Translations under genes and position numbers: made by a program
Assembly: GCA_947624435.1 (NCBI GenBank)
Contig: CANQKE010000005.1
Span: 1-64,000 of the forward strand
Direction: 5' to 3'
From: an uncultured Ruminiclostridium sp.
GTDB taxonomy: Bacteria; Bacillota; Clostridia; Oscillospirales; Ruminococcaceae
Length of the DNA stretch: 64,000 nucleotides
Part shown: positions 44,319 to 55,200 of the stretch, piece by piece
Numbering within the stretch: position 1 is the first letter of the stretch
Layout: each line of letters begins with the position of its first letter
The notes under the pieces: generated by a model
What the model was told of the DNA's origin: nothing
The model's input: the letters and a program-made list of their open reading frames with translations, nothing else
Database searches by the model: none

Positions 44319-45248
44319 TCAATACATATCGCTGCGGTGATAGCGGAAGTAGAACACGCAGCTTCCTATAATGCCGGCAAATACGAACATAAAGCTGATA
44401 GTAAGCGTATTTGAAAACAGCGCGGTAAGCTCCGGATATTTAGAGGCAAAGTAACCGAGTCGGTCGATTATTCCGAACATGTTAAGCCCGCTGCCTGCCG
44501 CGTCCTCCTGCATGAATATCTTGAAAAGATAGGAAAAGCAGTTGGAAAACAGCCACCCTATCAGCACAAATGCCGAACAGATTATAACGTCAGGCGTTTT
44601 GAGCCGGCGGGAAAATACCGTGTACATTGAAATTACCGCGGCGGCCATTATCACCCCGCCGAACCAGCCGAGAATATCGTTCATCATTATGAAAAGGGTA
44701 AAAACGCTTGCCCCGATGATAAGCCCGATAAGTCCGCCTATCACGCCCTTTGCGATGCTTTTTGCCCCCTCTTTGGATATCGTCAGGCGGCGGGTCTTGC
44801 TTTTGCTCTTGCCGGAATTTTTATCGCTGCTTTTGTCACGGCGGGTCAGCACCATATATACCGACAGCGAATGTATTTTCTCATAATTCAGCTCGGTCAC
44901 CGACGGTTTTCTGCGGCTGATAAGCTCCGACGCGCGGTCAAGGAAATCTATCAGCAAAGGCAGTCTGTCCTGCGACAGCTTATAATCGTTGCAGAACACC
45001 CTCAGACAGCCGTCCGCCTTTTCCACGCCGAGCACGGTCTTTTTCGGAAATCCTGCGGTGAGCAGATAGACCTCCTGCATTATTTTATCGCTTACTACCG
45101 CGCCGAATATTATATCAAAGCGGTGGCGGTTGAAATTATCGAAAACAGCGACCGGTATTCCGTGCATAGTCCCGCCGAGGATATTGTATTCCTCGTCAAA
45201 GGTAAGTCCGGTGGGCTGCTGGATATTGACAAGTTCGGAAAAAGCCAT
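44319..45248 (-). CDS. Membrane protein of unknown function
   Basis: The 309-residue start (RBS AAAGGAATC; MAFSELVNIQQPTG) is preferred over a longer upstream extension. Residues 1-150 form a soluble domain with FDEEYNILGGTMHGIPVAVFD and repeated Phe/Asp; a Lys/Ser-rich linker (RRDKSSDKNSGKSKSKTRR) follows, then four or so membrane segments beginning KGVIGGLIGLIIGASVF. I do not recognise the family. It has a consensus promoter on its own strand, in the leader of the divergent methyltransferase gene. Confidence 0.75.
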   Translation of the reverse strand: MAFSELVNIQQPTGLTFDEEYNILGGTMHGIPVAVFDNFNRHRFDIIFGAVVSDKIMQEVYLLTAGFPKKTVLGVEKADGCLRVFCNDYKLSQDRLPLLIDFLDRASELISRRKPSVTELNYEKIHSLSVYMVLTRRDKSSDKNSGKSKSKTRRLTISKEGAKSIAKGVIGGLIGLIIGASVFTLFIMMNDILGWFGGVIMAAAVISMYTVFSRRLKTPDVIICSAFVLIGWLFSNCFSYLFKIFMQEDAAGSGLNMFGIIDRLGYFASKYPELTALFSNTLTISFMFVFAGIIGSCVFYFRYHRSDMY

Positions 45249-45309
45249 ATATGATTCCTTTCGTATAAGAGAATTTTTTGTTGATAAGAATAATATCCTG
45301 TCTATGGAA

Positions 45310-45338
45310 ATTTTAACACATAGCCGCGTCAATGTCAA
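45310..45338 (-). promoter_or_regulatory. Sigma-A promoter of the unknown membrane protein gene
   Basis: Minus strand TTGACA (45338-45333), 17-bp spacer, TAAAAT (45315-45310). It lies only 27 bp from the ATG of the divergent methyltransferase gene. Confidence 0.78.
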
Positions 45339-45364
45339 GACGAAGCTGTAAGGAGGTGCGTTAT

Positions 45365-46150
45365 ATGGAATTAACATCACGCAGCAACGCGCTTATAAAA
45401 CGTTACCGCGAGCTGGTAAACGACCGCAAGGCCCGCAAAAGCTCCGGGCTCTTCCCCGTAGAGGGGGAAAAGCTGGTGCGGGAGGCTTTGTGCTGCGGCT
45501 GCGAATTAGGGGATATCGCCTTTGTTTCGGAGTCGGCGGAGAAAAAATATCCTGATACCGTGAAAAAATTAAGAGAACAAATAAACACATATACGATAAC
45601 CGACGAGTTAGCGGAATATATTTCCGACACAAAGACCCCGCAGGGGCTGTTTATTACCGTCAGGCATCTTGACAAAATCTTAAATTTAAGTACAATATAT
45701 AATAGCAGTCGTATGCTGTGTCTGGAAAATTTGCAGGACAGCGGCAACATAGGTACGATGATACGCACCGCCGAGGCGCTCGGTATAGACGGCGTGATAC
45801 TGTCAGAGGGCTGCGCTGACGCCTTTTCTCCGAAAGTTGTGCGCGCCTCGATGGGCTCGGTGTTCCGTGTTCCTATATATTACTCGTCGGTAAAGGAAGC
45901 GCTGGATATGCTGAAAGAGGCGGGCTTTGCCGTATATGCCGCCATGCTGGACAAAAGCGCTCAGCCTTTGGGCAGCTTTGCTTTTCCCGATAAGTCCGCC
46001 GTAGTTATCGGAAACGAGGGAAACGGCATTACCGACGATACCGCAGCGCTTTGCACCGGTTCGGTCTATATACCTATACAAGGTGCTCAAAGCCTCAACG
46101 CCTCAATAGCGGCGGCGATAATTTTATGGGAAATGAATAAAAGATCCTGA
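45365..46150 (+). CDS. RNA 2'-O-methyltransferase, TrmH/SpoU family
   Basis: SpoU-type enzymes use a trefoil-knotted SAM fold to methylate a ribose in rRNA or tRNA. In 261 residues (start 45365, RBS AAGGAGGTG) there is an N-terminal substrate-binding domain (KSSGLFPVEGEKLVREA) and the three SpoU motifs: ENLQDSGNIGTMIRTAEALG, VVIGNEGNGIT and IPIQGAQSLNASIAAAI. The RNA target cannot be named from sequence alone. It precedes topA by 43 bp. Confidence 0.93.
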   Translation: MELTSRSNALIKRYRELVNDRKARKSSGLFPVEGEKLVREALCCGCELGDIAFVSESAEKKYPDTVKKLREQINTYTITDELAEYISDTKTPQGLFITVRHLDKILNLSTIYNSSRMLCLENLQDSGNIGTMIRTAEALGIDGVILSEGCADAFSPKVVRASMGSVFRVPIYYSSVKEALDMLKEAGFAVYAAMLDKSAQPLGSFAFPDKSAVVIGNEGNGITDDTAALCTGSVYIPIQGAQSLNASIAAAIILWEMNKRS

Positions 46151-46193
46151 AATAAGTAAATTTAATATACAAAACAAAAGAAAGGGAAATTGG

Positions 46194-48284
46194 ATGTCTG
46201 ATCTTGTTATAGTGGAGTCGCCCGCCAAGGCGAAAACGATAGGGAAATATCTTGGGAAAAATTACTCAGTGCTTGCATCGGTAGGACATATCAGGGATCT
46301 TCCGAAATCTAAGCTCGGCGTAGACGTGGAGCATGACTTTGCCCCGCTGTACGAAAACAAAAAAGAAAAAGCCGCTTTGATAAAGGAGCTTAAGACTGCC
46401 GCTAAGAAAGCGGATACCGTTTATCTTGCGACCGACCCCGACCGCGAGGGAGAGGCTATTTCCTGGCATTTAGCGCACATTCTCGGAATAAACGAGAACG
46501 ATCCGGTGCGCGTCACCTTCAGCGAGATAACCAAAACCGGCGTATCGGCGGGCATGAGCCATCCGCGCACGCTGGACATGGACCTTATCAACGCACAGCA
46601 GGCGCGCAGGATACTCGACCGTATAGTGGGCTATAAGCTAAGCCCGTTCTTATGGAAAAAGGTAAGAAGAGGCTTATCGGCGGGACGCGTACAGTCTGTT
46701 ACGGTAAGGCTTATCGTTGACAGAGAAAAGGAGATAGAGCAGTTCGACCCCAGCGAATACTGGAGCATAGACGCAAAGCTGCTTTCCGGCAAGAGCCGGC
46801 GCGCTTTCCCCGCAAAATTAGCGGAGGTGGACGGCGAAAAGTTCTCCGCGGATAACAAGGAAAAGACCGATAAAGTGCTGCAAAGACTTGAGGGCGGCGA
46901 GTTTGTTATAACGTCGATAAAAAATTCCACTCGTAAGAAAGCGCCCGCGCCGCCGTTTACTACCTCTACTCTTCAGCAGGAGGCGTCGCGTAAGCTGTCC
47001 TTTAATTCGCGCAGGACGATGCGCGCCGCTCAGGAATTGTACGAGGGCGTTGAAGTGCCGGATATGGGCGCGGTAGGTCTTATAACCTATATGCGTACCG
47101 ACAGCCTGCGCATTTCCGACGAGGCGAAAGCTGCGGCGGCGGAGCTTATAGAAAAGACCTACGGCAAGGAGTATCTCCCCGCAAAGCCGAGGAATTACAA
47201 ATCCCGCAGCAACGCGCAGGACGCGCACGAGGCTATTCGTCCGTCGATAATCTCGCTTACTCCGGACAAGGTGAAAGGCTCGCTGACTTCCGACCAATAT
47301 AAGCTGTATAAGCTGATATGGGAGCGCTTTATGGCAAGCCAGATGGAAAACGCGCAGCTTGACACAAAGTCTGTGGATATAGACTGTGCGGGTTGTCTGT
47401 TTAAGGCAAGCGGCTATACGGTGAAATTCGACGGTTTTACTGTACTGTATGAGGAAAGCCACGACGGAGAGGAGCAGGAGGGCGGCGCTCTTCCGGCGCT
47501 TACCGTAGGGGAAAAGCTGACGGTAAAAGAATTGTCAGGAAATCAGCACTTCACTCAGCCGCCTCCGAGATATACCGAGGCGAGCCTTATAAAGACGCTG
47601 GAGGAAAACGGCATCGGCAGACCCTCTACCTATGCGCCCACCATAGCGACGATACTTGACCGCCATTATGTCGAGCGCGAGGGCAAGCAGTTAAAGCCGA
47701 CCTCGCTGGGGTTTGTCACCACCGACCTTATGAAAGACCATTTTGACAGGATAGTAGACGCAAAGTTTACCGCGCAGATGGAAAGCGACCTTGATAAGAT
47801 CGAGGCGGGAAAGACCGAGTGGGTGGACGTTCTGCGCAATTTCTATACCGGATTTGAAAAATCGCTTGACAAGGCGGAAAAGGACATGGAGGGCAAGCGG
47901 GTAAAAATACCCGACGAGCCTACCGATATCCTTTGCGAAAAGTGCGGCAGACCTATGGTAATAAAATTAGGCCCTTACGGGAAATTCTTAGGCTGCTCCG
48001 GCTTTCCGGAATGTAAATTCACCAAGAGGATAGTAAACGAATCCGGCGGACGCTGCCCTAAGTGCGGCGGCAAAATGCTGGCGAAAAAATCCAAAAAGGG
48101 CAAGCCTTTTTACGGATGTGAAAATTACAAGGACTGCAATTATATGACTTGGGATACCCCGCTTTCGGATATCTGTCCTAAGTGCGGGACGACGCTGTTC
48201 AAAAAGTCGGGCAAAAACGGGCAGGTATACTGTGCGAAAGACGGCTGCGGCTATGTTCGCGACGGCGAACAGGACAAAGAGTGA
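46194..48284 (+). CDS. topA: DNA topoisomerase I
   Basis: Type IA topoisomerase that relaxes negative supercoils. The TOPRIM domain starts LVIVESPAKAKTIGKYLG with DPDREGEAISWHL; the catalytic Tyr is in GLITYMRTDSLRIS. At 696 residues it is slightly short of E. coli but ends with three zinc-ribbon units (CEKCGRPMV, CPKCGGKML, CPKCGTTLF). The stop TGA overlaps the next ATG by one base, so translation is coupled to trmFO. Confidence 0.98.
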   Translation: MSDLVIVESPAKAKTIGKYLGKNYSVLASVGHIRDLPKSKLGVDVEHDFAPLYENKKEKAALIKELKTAAKKADTVYLATDPDREGEAISWHLAHILGINENDPVRVTFSEITKTGVSAGMSHPRTLDMDLINAQQARRILDRIVGYKLSPFLWKKVRRGLSAGRVQSVTVRLIVDREKEIEQFDPSEYWSIDAKLLSGKSRRAFPAKLAEVDGEKFSADNKEKTDKVLQRLEGGEFVITSIKNSTRKKAPAPPFTTSTLQQEASRKLSFNSRRTMRAAQELYEGVEVPDMGAVGLITYMRTDSLRISDEAKAAAAELIEKTYGKEYLPAKPRNYKSRSNAQDAHEAIRPSIISLTPDKVKGSLTSDQYKLYKLIWERFMASQMENAQLDTKSVDIDCAGCLFKASGYTVKFDGFTVLYEESHDGEEQEGGALPALTVGEKLTVKELSGNQHFTQPPPRYTEASLIKTLEENGIGRPSTYAPTIATILDRHYVEREGKQLKPTSLGFVTTDLMKDHFDRIVDAKFTAQMESDLDKIEAGKTEWVDVLRNFYTGFEKSLDKAEKDMEGKRVKIPDEPTDILCEKCGRPMVIKLGPYGKFLGCSGFPECKFTKRIVNESGGRCPKCGGKMLAKKSKKGKPFYGCENYKDCNYMTWDTPLSDICPKCGTTLFKKSGKNGQVYCAKDGCGYVRDGEQDKE

Positions 48285-49600
48285 TGGCGAACGGTTACAA
48301 AGCCACGGTAATAGGCGCGGGGCTTGCCGGAACGGAGGCCGCGTGGCAGCTTGCAAATCACGGCATACCGGTGCGGCTTATAGAGATGAAGCCGAATAAA
48401 TACTCACCGGCGCATAAATACAGCGGCTTTGCGGAGCTTGTATGCAGCAATTCGCTTAAATCCGCCGACCCCGCCAGCGCCTGCGGTATGCTTAAAGAAG
48501 AAATGCGTATGTTAGGTTCGGTCACTATGAATGCGGCGGAGAAGACCAAGGTCGCGGCAGGCGGCGCGCTTGCGGTGGACAGAGAGAAGTTTTCCGACGA
48601 GGTGACAAGGCTTATTAATAACGAGCCGCTTATCGAGGTCGTGAGTGAGGAGGCGGTAAGCTTTCCCGAAAGCGATACGGTAATAGCCACCGGACCGCTG
48701 ACCTCCGATAGGTTTGCCGCGGCGATAAAGGAAAAGTGCGGCGAAACGCTGAGCTTTTACGACGCGGCGGCGCCGATAGTTACCTTTGACAGCATAGATA
48801 TGACTAAGGCGTTTTTCGCGGCTCGGTATGATAAGGGCGGCGCGGATTATATAAACTGTCCTATGGATAAAGAGGAATACGAACGGTTTTACAGCGAGCT
48901 GGTAAACGCCGAGAGCGTGCCGCTTAAAAGCTTTGAACAGCTTACGGTATACGAGGGCTGCATGCCGGTGGAGGTTTTGGCAAAGCGCGGGATAGACAGC
49001 GTAAGATACGGCTGCATGAAGCCGGTCGGACTTACCGACCCGCGTACCGGAAAAAGACCTTACGCCGTGGTACAGCTTAGAAAAGAGAACAACGAGGGCA
49101 GAATGTACAATCTTGTCGGATTTCAGACCAACCTGCGCTTTCCCGAACAAAAGCGGGTGTTCTCTATGATACCGGGGCTGGAAAACGCCGAGTTTATAAG
49201 ATACGGCGTTATGCACCGAAATACATTCCTTAATTCTCCGGGACTTTTAGACATGACCTATATGCTGATAGGTTCAAACAGGGTATATTTCGCCGGACAG
49301 ATGACCGGAGTGGAGGGCTATGTGGAAAGCGCGGCAAGCGGCATTATCGCGGGGCTGGACCTTGCGAGGAAGTTGTGCGGCAAGGACAGCTTTATCCCTC
49401 CCGAGGGGACTATGCTGTATGCGCTGTCAAAGCATATCAGCACCGAAAATCAGAACTTTCAGCCTATGGGGGCGAGCATGGGGCTTTTACCCCCGTTAAA
49501 GGAAAGAATAAAGGATAAAAAGCTGAGGTACGCCGCTTTGTCTGAAAGAGGACTGGGCATACTTGCAGAGGAAATAAAACGAAAGGAAGTATCTGTATGA
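48284..49600 (+). CDS. trmFO: tRNA uridine-54 C5-methyltransferase (folate/FAD)
   Basis: TrmFO makes ribothymidine 54 in tRNA from methylenetetrahydrofolate and FAD, a Gram-positive substitute for TrmA. The ATG at 48284 (438 residues) gives the FAD loop ATVIGAGLAGTEAAWQLAN and EMKPNKYSPAHK, with CSNSLKS and the conserved Cys region YEGCMPVEVLAKRG. The topA-trmFO junction is a common Firmicute pair. Confidence 0.97.
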   Translation: MANGYKATVIGAGLAGTEAAWQLANHGIPVRLIEMKPNKYSPAHKYSGFAELVCSNSLKSADPASACGMLKEEMRMLGSVTMNAAEKTKVAAGGALAVDREKFSDEVTRLINNEPLIEVVSEEAVSFPESDTVIATGPLTSDRFAAAIKEKCGETLSFYDAAAPIVTFDSIDMTKAFFAARYDKGGADYINCPMDKEEYERFYSELVNAESVPLKSFEQLTVYEGCMPVEVLAKRGIDSVRYGCMKPVGLTDPRTGKRPYAVVQLRKENNEGRMYNLVGFQTNLRFPEQKRVFSMIPGLENAEFIRYGVMHRNTFLNSPGLLDMTYMLIGSNRVYFAGQMTGVEGYVESAASGIIAGLDLARKLCGKDSFIPPEGTMLYALSKHISTENQNFQPMGASMGLLPPLKERIKDKKLRYAALSERGLGILAEEIKRKEVSV

Positions 49601-50595
49601 AAATCGCGGTAGACGCATTCGGCGGGGATAACGCTCCGGACGAGGTCGTAAAGGGCGCGGTATCGGCGGTAAGCGAGTACGGGATAACGGTCGTGCTTAC
49701 CGGAGATAAGGATAAGATAAACGAGTGCTTTGAGCGGCTGGGAGCGTCAAAGAACGGCATAGAAATAGTCGACGCCGACGGCGTTATCGAAATAGAGGAC
49801 GACCCCAAGCTGATACTTAAAGAGAAAAAGGACTGCTCTATGGGCAAGGCGCTTTCTCTCGCAGCGTCTGGAGAGGTAGACGCTATGGTGAGCGCGGGCA
49901 GCACCGCGGCTCTGGTGATGGGCGGAACTCTTGCGGTAAAGCGCATCAAGGGCGTTAAGCGTCCCGCTATGGCGCCGATACTTCCCGGTACTGACAACAA
50001 ATACATACTGCTTGACGGCGGAGCAAATCTTGACTGCCGTCCGGAAATGCTGAAACAGTTTGCGGTAATGGGCAGCATATATATGGAGAGGATACTCGGC
50101 GTAAAAAAACCGCGCGTCGGTCTGCTTAACGTCGGCGCGGAAGAAGAAAAGGGCAGAGAGGTCGAGCAGGAGGCTTATCAGGTGCTGAAAAGCAGCGGGC
50201 TTAATTTCATCGGCAATATCGAGGGGCGCGACGCCGCGCTCGGTGCTGCCGACGTGGTAGTTACCGACGGCTTTACCGGAAACATATACTTAAAGACGGT
50301 AGAGGGCATGGGCTCTTTCATGAAGACCGCGCTGAAAAGGCTGTTTTTCCGCAATTTAGGCACTAAGATTGCCGCGCTTATCACCAAAAAGGGCATAAAC
50401 GAGCTTACCTCTACTATGGATTACCGCCAGACCGGAGGTTCTCCGCTGCTGGGTACGGCAAAACCTGTGATAAAGGCACACGGCAGCAGCGACGCGCTCG
50501 CGTTCAAAAATGCGATACGTCAGGCAAAGGAATTTTGCGAAAAGGGAGTCATTGAGGAGATAGAAAGGACGCTCGGCGAGAAAAACGATGACTGA
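49597..50595 (+). CDS. plsX: Phosphate acyltransferase PlsX
   Basis: PlsX transfers acyl groups from acyl-ACP to phosphate for PlsY-dependent phospholipid synthesis. The 332-residue protein has DAFGGDNAPDEVVKGAV, GSTAALVMGGTLAVKRIKG, LLDGGANLDCRPEML and LLNVGAEEEKGREVEQ. It overlaps trmFO by 4 bp and rnc by 8 bp. fab genes or acpP, often between plsX and rnc, are absent here. Confidence 0.97.
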   Translation: MKIAVDAFGGDNAPDEVVKGAVSAVSEYGITVVLTGDKDKINECFERLGASKNGIEIVDADGVIEIEDDPKLILKEKKDCSMGKALSLAASGEVDAMVSAGSTAALVMGGTLAVKRIKGVKRPAMAPILPGTDNKYILLDGGANLDCRPEMLKQFAVMGSIYMERILGVKKPRVGLLNVGAEEEKGREVEQEAYQVLKSSGLNFIGNIEGRDAALGAADVVVTDGFTGNIYLKTVEGMGSFMKTALKRLFFRNLGTKIAALITKKGINELTSTMDYRQTGGSPLLGTAKPVIKAHGSSDALAFKNAIRQAKEFCEKGVIEEIERTLGEKNDD

Positions 50596-51268
50596 GTTGG
50601 AACAGACTATAGGCTACACGTTCAAGGATAACGCTCTGCTTGCCGAGGCGCTTACTCATTCCTCCTATACTAACGGGAAGAACCTGCGCAGCAACGAGCG
50701 GCTGGAGTTTTTGGGCGACAGCGTTTTGGGGATAACCGTTGCGGAATATCTGTTTGAAAATCTTACCTCTCTTCCGGAGGGCAGACTTACCCGCATACGC
50801 GCCGGACTTGTCTGCGAGGACGCGCTGTATAGCTTTGCAAAGCGCATAGACCTCGGCAGATATATAATGCTCGGCAAGGGCGAGGAGAACACCGGCGGAC
50901 GCGATCGGCACTCTATACTTGCGGACGCGTTTGAAGCGCTTATCGCGGCGATATATCTTGACGGCGGCAGCGATAAGGCAAGGGACTTTATATTGTCGTT
51001 TATCCCGCCTTTGGAAAAGCTTGCGGACGGGGTATATATGCCGGGAGATTACAAGACTTTACTTCAGGAGATAATCCAGCAAAACCCGGAGGAAAGCATA
51101 GAATATAAAATAATCGGAGAGAGCGGACAGGCGCATAATAAGCAGTTTACCGCCGAGGTGCTGCTGAACGGTCAGGTCATAGGCTCCGGCGTCGGCAGGA
51201 GCAAAAAGCAGGCGGAGCAGAACGCCGCTAAAGAGGCGGTAGGGCTGATGGGATATGAAACAGACTAA
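50588..51268 (+). CDS. rnc: Ribonuclease III
   Basis: RNase III cuts double-stranded RNA in rRNA and mRNA maturation. The catalytic signature NERLEFLGDSVLG (about residues 37-49) and the second acid in HSILADAFEALIAAIYLDGG are present; a double-stranded RNA-binding domain follows from about residue 155 (DYKTLLQEIIQQ). Length 226. The 14-bp overlap with the next gene suggests coupled translation. Confidence 0.97.
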   Translation: MTELEQTIGYTFKDNALLAEALTHSSYTNGKNLRSNERLEFLGDSVLGITVAEYLFENLTSLPEGRLTRIRAGLVCEDALYSFAKRIDLGRYIMLGKGEENTGGRDRHSILADAFEALIAAIYLDGGSDKARDFILSFIPPLEKLADGVYMPGDYKTLLQEIIQQNPEESIEYKIIGESGQAHNKQFTAEVLLNGQVIGSGVGRSKKQAEQNAAKEAVGLMGYETD

Positions 51269-52241
51269 CCTCTCGGTATTCGTCACGCACAGCGGCTGCC
51301 CGCATATATGCAGCTTTTGCGACCAGCGGACGATAAGCGGCCATACCTCCGTGACCGTAAAGGAGCTGGACGAGCTGCTTAAAGCACAGCAGCCTATCCT
51401 TGAAAAAAGCGGCACGGCGGCGCAGATAGCGTTTTTCGGCGGCAGCTTTACCGCGATAGATAAGGATTATATGGAAAGCCTGCTTAAGTGCGCGCACAGC
51501 TACCTTGAGCGGTATCCTAAGCAGTATATCTCGCTCAGATGTTCTACCCGTCCCGACTGCGTGGACGATGAGATACTTGACACGCTGGAAAGATACGGTA
51601 TGCGCTCGATAGAACTCGGCGCGCAGAGCATGAACGACGAGGTGCTTATCGCAAATCACCGAGGACATACCGCCGAGGATGTACGCATTGCCTCCCGCCT
51701 TATAAAGCGGCGCGGCTTTGAGCTTGGGCTGCAAATGATGACCGGACTGTACAAGGACAAGCCGGAATACTGTATAGCTACCGCAAATGAATTTGTCGCT
51801 CTTGACTGCGATACGGTGAGGATATACCCTACCGTGATATTAAAAGGCACCGAGCTTGACAAGCTTCATTCTAAGGGTGAATACGACAGCTTTACCTTTG
51901 AGCAGACAGTGGAGCTTTGTGCAAAGCTGTTAGAGATATTCCGGCAGGCGGATATACCGGTGATAAGATTGGGATTGCACGCGAGCGAGGACGTCAGCGG
52001 AAATATGACCGGAGGAGTTTATCATCCGGCTTTAAGGGAGATATGCGAGAGCCGGCTGTTTTACAAGCTGATGAGCGGTCAGATGACGCAGCCGGGAAAA
52101 TATATGGTGTACACCGACAAAAGAAATATAAGCAAGGCTGTAGGACACAAAGGCTGCAACAAAGAGGCGTTTTTGCGCTTAGGGATAAGCTTTGTTATAA
52201 AGGAAGAAATGGGGACGCTTGTCCGCGCGGAGAAGATGTAA
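51255..52241 (+). CDS. Radical SAM protein, Elp3/YhcC-like
   Basis: The 328-residue protein opens with the radical SAM cluster motif FVTHSGCPHICSFCDQR (CxxxCxxC) and has IAFFGGSFTAID and RCSTRPDCVDDEIL, typical of the Elp3/TIGR01212-like group. Members of the group act in tRNA or other modification, with little specific knowledge for this branch. It overlaps rnc by 14 bp and its stop overlaps the smc start by one base, so it is locked into the rnc-smc operon. Confidence 0.88.
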   Translation: MKQTNLSVFVTHSGCPHICSFCDQRTISGHTSVTVKELDELLKAQQPILEKSGTAAQIAFFGGSFTAIDKDYMESLLKCAHSYLERYPKQYISLRCSTRPDCVDDEILDTLERYGMRSIELGAQSMNDEVLIANHRGHTAEDVRIASRLIKRRGFELGLQMMTGLYKDKPEYCIATANEFVALDCDTVRIYPTVILKGTELDKLHSKGEYDSFTFEQTVELCAKLLEIFRQADIPVIRLGLHASEDVSGNMTGGVYHPALREICESRLFYKLMSGQMTQPGKYMVYTDKRNISKAVGHKGCNKEAFLRLGISFVIKEEMGTLVRAEKM

Positions 52242-55200
52242 TGTTTTTTAAGTCAATGGAGATACACGGGTTCAAGTCCTTTCCGGACAGGACCGTGCTG
52301 AATTTCGACAGGAAGATGACCGCCGTGGTCGGTTCAAACGGCAACGGCAAGAGCAATATAAGCGACGCGCTGCGCTGGGTAATGGGAGAGCAGGGCGCTA
52401 AAACTCTGCGCGGAGAAAAGATGGAGGACGTTATCTTTTACGGTACTACCCGCAGAAAGCCTATGGGCTTTGCTAAGGTAGCGCTCACCATCGACAATAC
52501 CGACCGCACATTAAACGTTGACAGCGACGAGGTTGTTATCTGCCGAAAGCTGTACCGCAGCGGCGAAAGCGAGTATCTTATAAACGGCAATAAGTCGCTG
52601 CTTAAAAACATAAATGAGTTGTTTATGGGTACGGGACTTGGCAGAGACGGCTATTCGGTGATAGGTCAGGGCAGAGTCGCGGACATAGTGGAAGCCGGAG
52701 GCGCAAAGCGGCGCGAGGTGTTTGAAGAGGCAGCGGGCGTATCCAAATTTTTAGCCAAGAAAAAAGACGCCGAGAATAAGCTCAAACGCACCGAGGATAA
52801 TCTTCTTCGCATAAGGGATATCACGTCAGAGCTTGCGGACAGACTTCCGGTACTGGAAAAACAGGCGGCAAAGGCAAAAAAGGCAAAGCAGCTTGTAGAC
52901 CGCGAGCAGGAGCTGGATATTTCTTTGAGCGTACACGAGCTTTCCGAATCGGAGAAAGCCATAAGCGAAACAGAGGATAAAATACTTCTTAACAAGGCGC
53001 AGTGCGACAATCTCGGACGGGATATAGAAAATCTCGAAAAAGAGCAGGAGCAGCAAAACGAGCAGCTGCTTGCTCTGCGCGCTCAGTTAGAGCAGCTGAG
53101 AGAAAAGGGCGACAGGGCGAAAGAGCGCATTTCGGATATAAAAGGCGAGACCGCCGTAATGGAAAACGATATCCGTCACGCCGAGCAGCAGATAGAAACC
53201 CTTAAGCAGAATATACAGGACTCTTTGAGCGGCAAAGAGCAGCTCGAAAAGGATAAACAGACGCTGCTTTGCGAGGAACAGCAAAAGCTCGCCGCTATAG
53301 AAAATATAAAAACGGATATAAAGGAGCTTGAGCAGCAGCTTGTAGGATTAAGCAAGCAGGGCGAGGAGCTGGACGAGGAATACAAGAAGCTGGATCACGA
53401 GCAGGGACTGCTGTATCTTAAACGCACGCAGTTGCAGTTGCAGTTGGAGCAGTCGGAAAGCGCGGCGGAAAATTCCGTCAAGCGTAAGCAGGAGCTTGCC
53501 GACGCGGCAAAGCAGCTTGATGATTCCATCGCCGAGCATAAGCAAAAGCTGAAAGAGATAACCGGAGAATTAGAGGCGGCTCAGGACAAAAAGCAGGAAA
53601 CGGAGAATAAGCTGCGCGGTTATCGCCAGTTGTTTTCTACCCGCTCGGAAAAGCTGGAAAACGCCTCCAAAACTCTTGACGCGCTGAAAAAGGACTACGA
53701 CGCAAAGCGACAGCGTTACGACGTGCTGGACGGGATAGATAAGAGCATGGCGGGCTTCGGCGCGAGCGTAAAGTCCGTTATGGGCGCTTACCGCACAGGG
53801 CAGTTAAGCGGGATATGCGGCACGGTGGCGGATATAATAACCGTTGACGAAAAATACACCGTCGCGGTGGAGACCACCCTCGGCGGGGTATTGCAAAATA
53901 TAGTAGTTAATAACGAGGACGCGGCAAAACGCGGCATACGTTTTCTTAAAGACAACAACCTCGGACGCGCGACGTTTCTCCCGCTGACCTCGGTAAAGGG
54001 CAGCGTTATGGAGGTAAGCGGCCTTGAAAACGAGGACGGCTTTGAGGGGATAGCAAGCGAGCTTGTCGGATACGACGAAAAGTACGGCGGAATAGTAAAG
54101 TTTATCCTCGGCAAGACCGCGGTCGCGGAGGATATAGACTGCGCCTCTTATATAGCGAAGAAGTACGGTTACCGGTTCAGGATAGTTACACTGGACGGAC
54201 AGATAATAAACGCGCACGGTTCTTTCACCGGAGGCAGCGTAAAGCAGGACGCGGGGATAATCTCCCGCAAGCAGGAGCTTTCCCGCTTGGAGCAGGAGAC
54301 CGCGCGGCTTTATGATAAGATAGATAAGGAGAATGAGACGCTGCGACCGCTTAAAGCGGAGGTGGCTAAGCTTACTATAGAGCTTGAGGGTTACTCCGAG
54401 ATACTCGCCGGGTGCGAGCCGGAGATAGCAAGGCTTACCGCGCAGGCGGACGGCGAGAAGATGCTGCTGAAACAGTTTAACGCTCAGCTTGACGATATTG
54501 CCGAGCAGACCGACAGGCTGGAGCTTTCCGACGACGAGCAGGCAAAGCAGGCGGAAAAATGCCGCACGGAGCTTGCTCAGCTGCAAAAGGAGATAGCCGA
54601 CAACGAGCAGGAGCTTGCCCGTCGTGAGAGCGATATTTCCGCGCGCAGTTCAGGCAGGAAAGAGCTTGCCGATAAGATATCCGCTAAAAACCTTGAAATA
54701 ATGGAGCTGGATAAGGACATCGGCGGCATTAAGATAAAGGCGGAAAACATCGATTCGTCGATAAAGGCGCTTTCGGACGGCGGAGAGGGCTATCAACAGC
54801 AGATAGAAGAGCAGCTGCGGCAGATAGAAGAGATACGCAAAACGATAGCCCAGCGGCAGTCCGACAGCGAGCGGATAACCGCCGAGCAGCAGCAGGACGA
54901 AAAGGAGATATCCGACAATATCGCAAAAAGCAACGCGGCCGAGAACCGAATAAGCCGCATCCACGCCGATATTCGCGAGCTTACCGAGGCTAGGGAAAAA
55001 TTCGTTACCGAGCTTGCCCGTCAGGAAGAACGCAAAAATTCCTCCGATGAGCAGATAGAAAAGACGATAAGCACATTGTGGGATAAATACGAGATGACCC
55101 GCAGCGAGGCGATGGAAAAATACTCTCCGCCGCAGGACGTTATAGCGGCGAGAAGCGAGCTTGCAAAGCTGCGCCGGGATATCGCCGCTTTGGGTAATGT

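Noticed and set aside
51917..52240. N-terminal extension of smc
   Set aside because: It lies inside the radical SAM gene in another frame and has no SMC homology; the ATG at 52241 gives the normal length and Walker A position.
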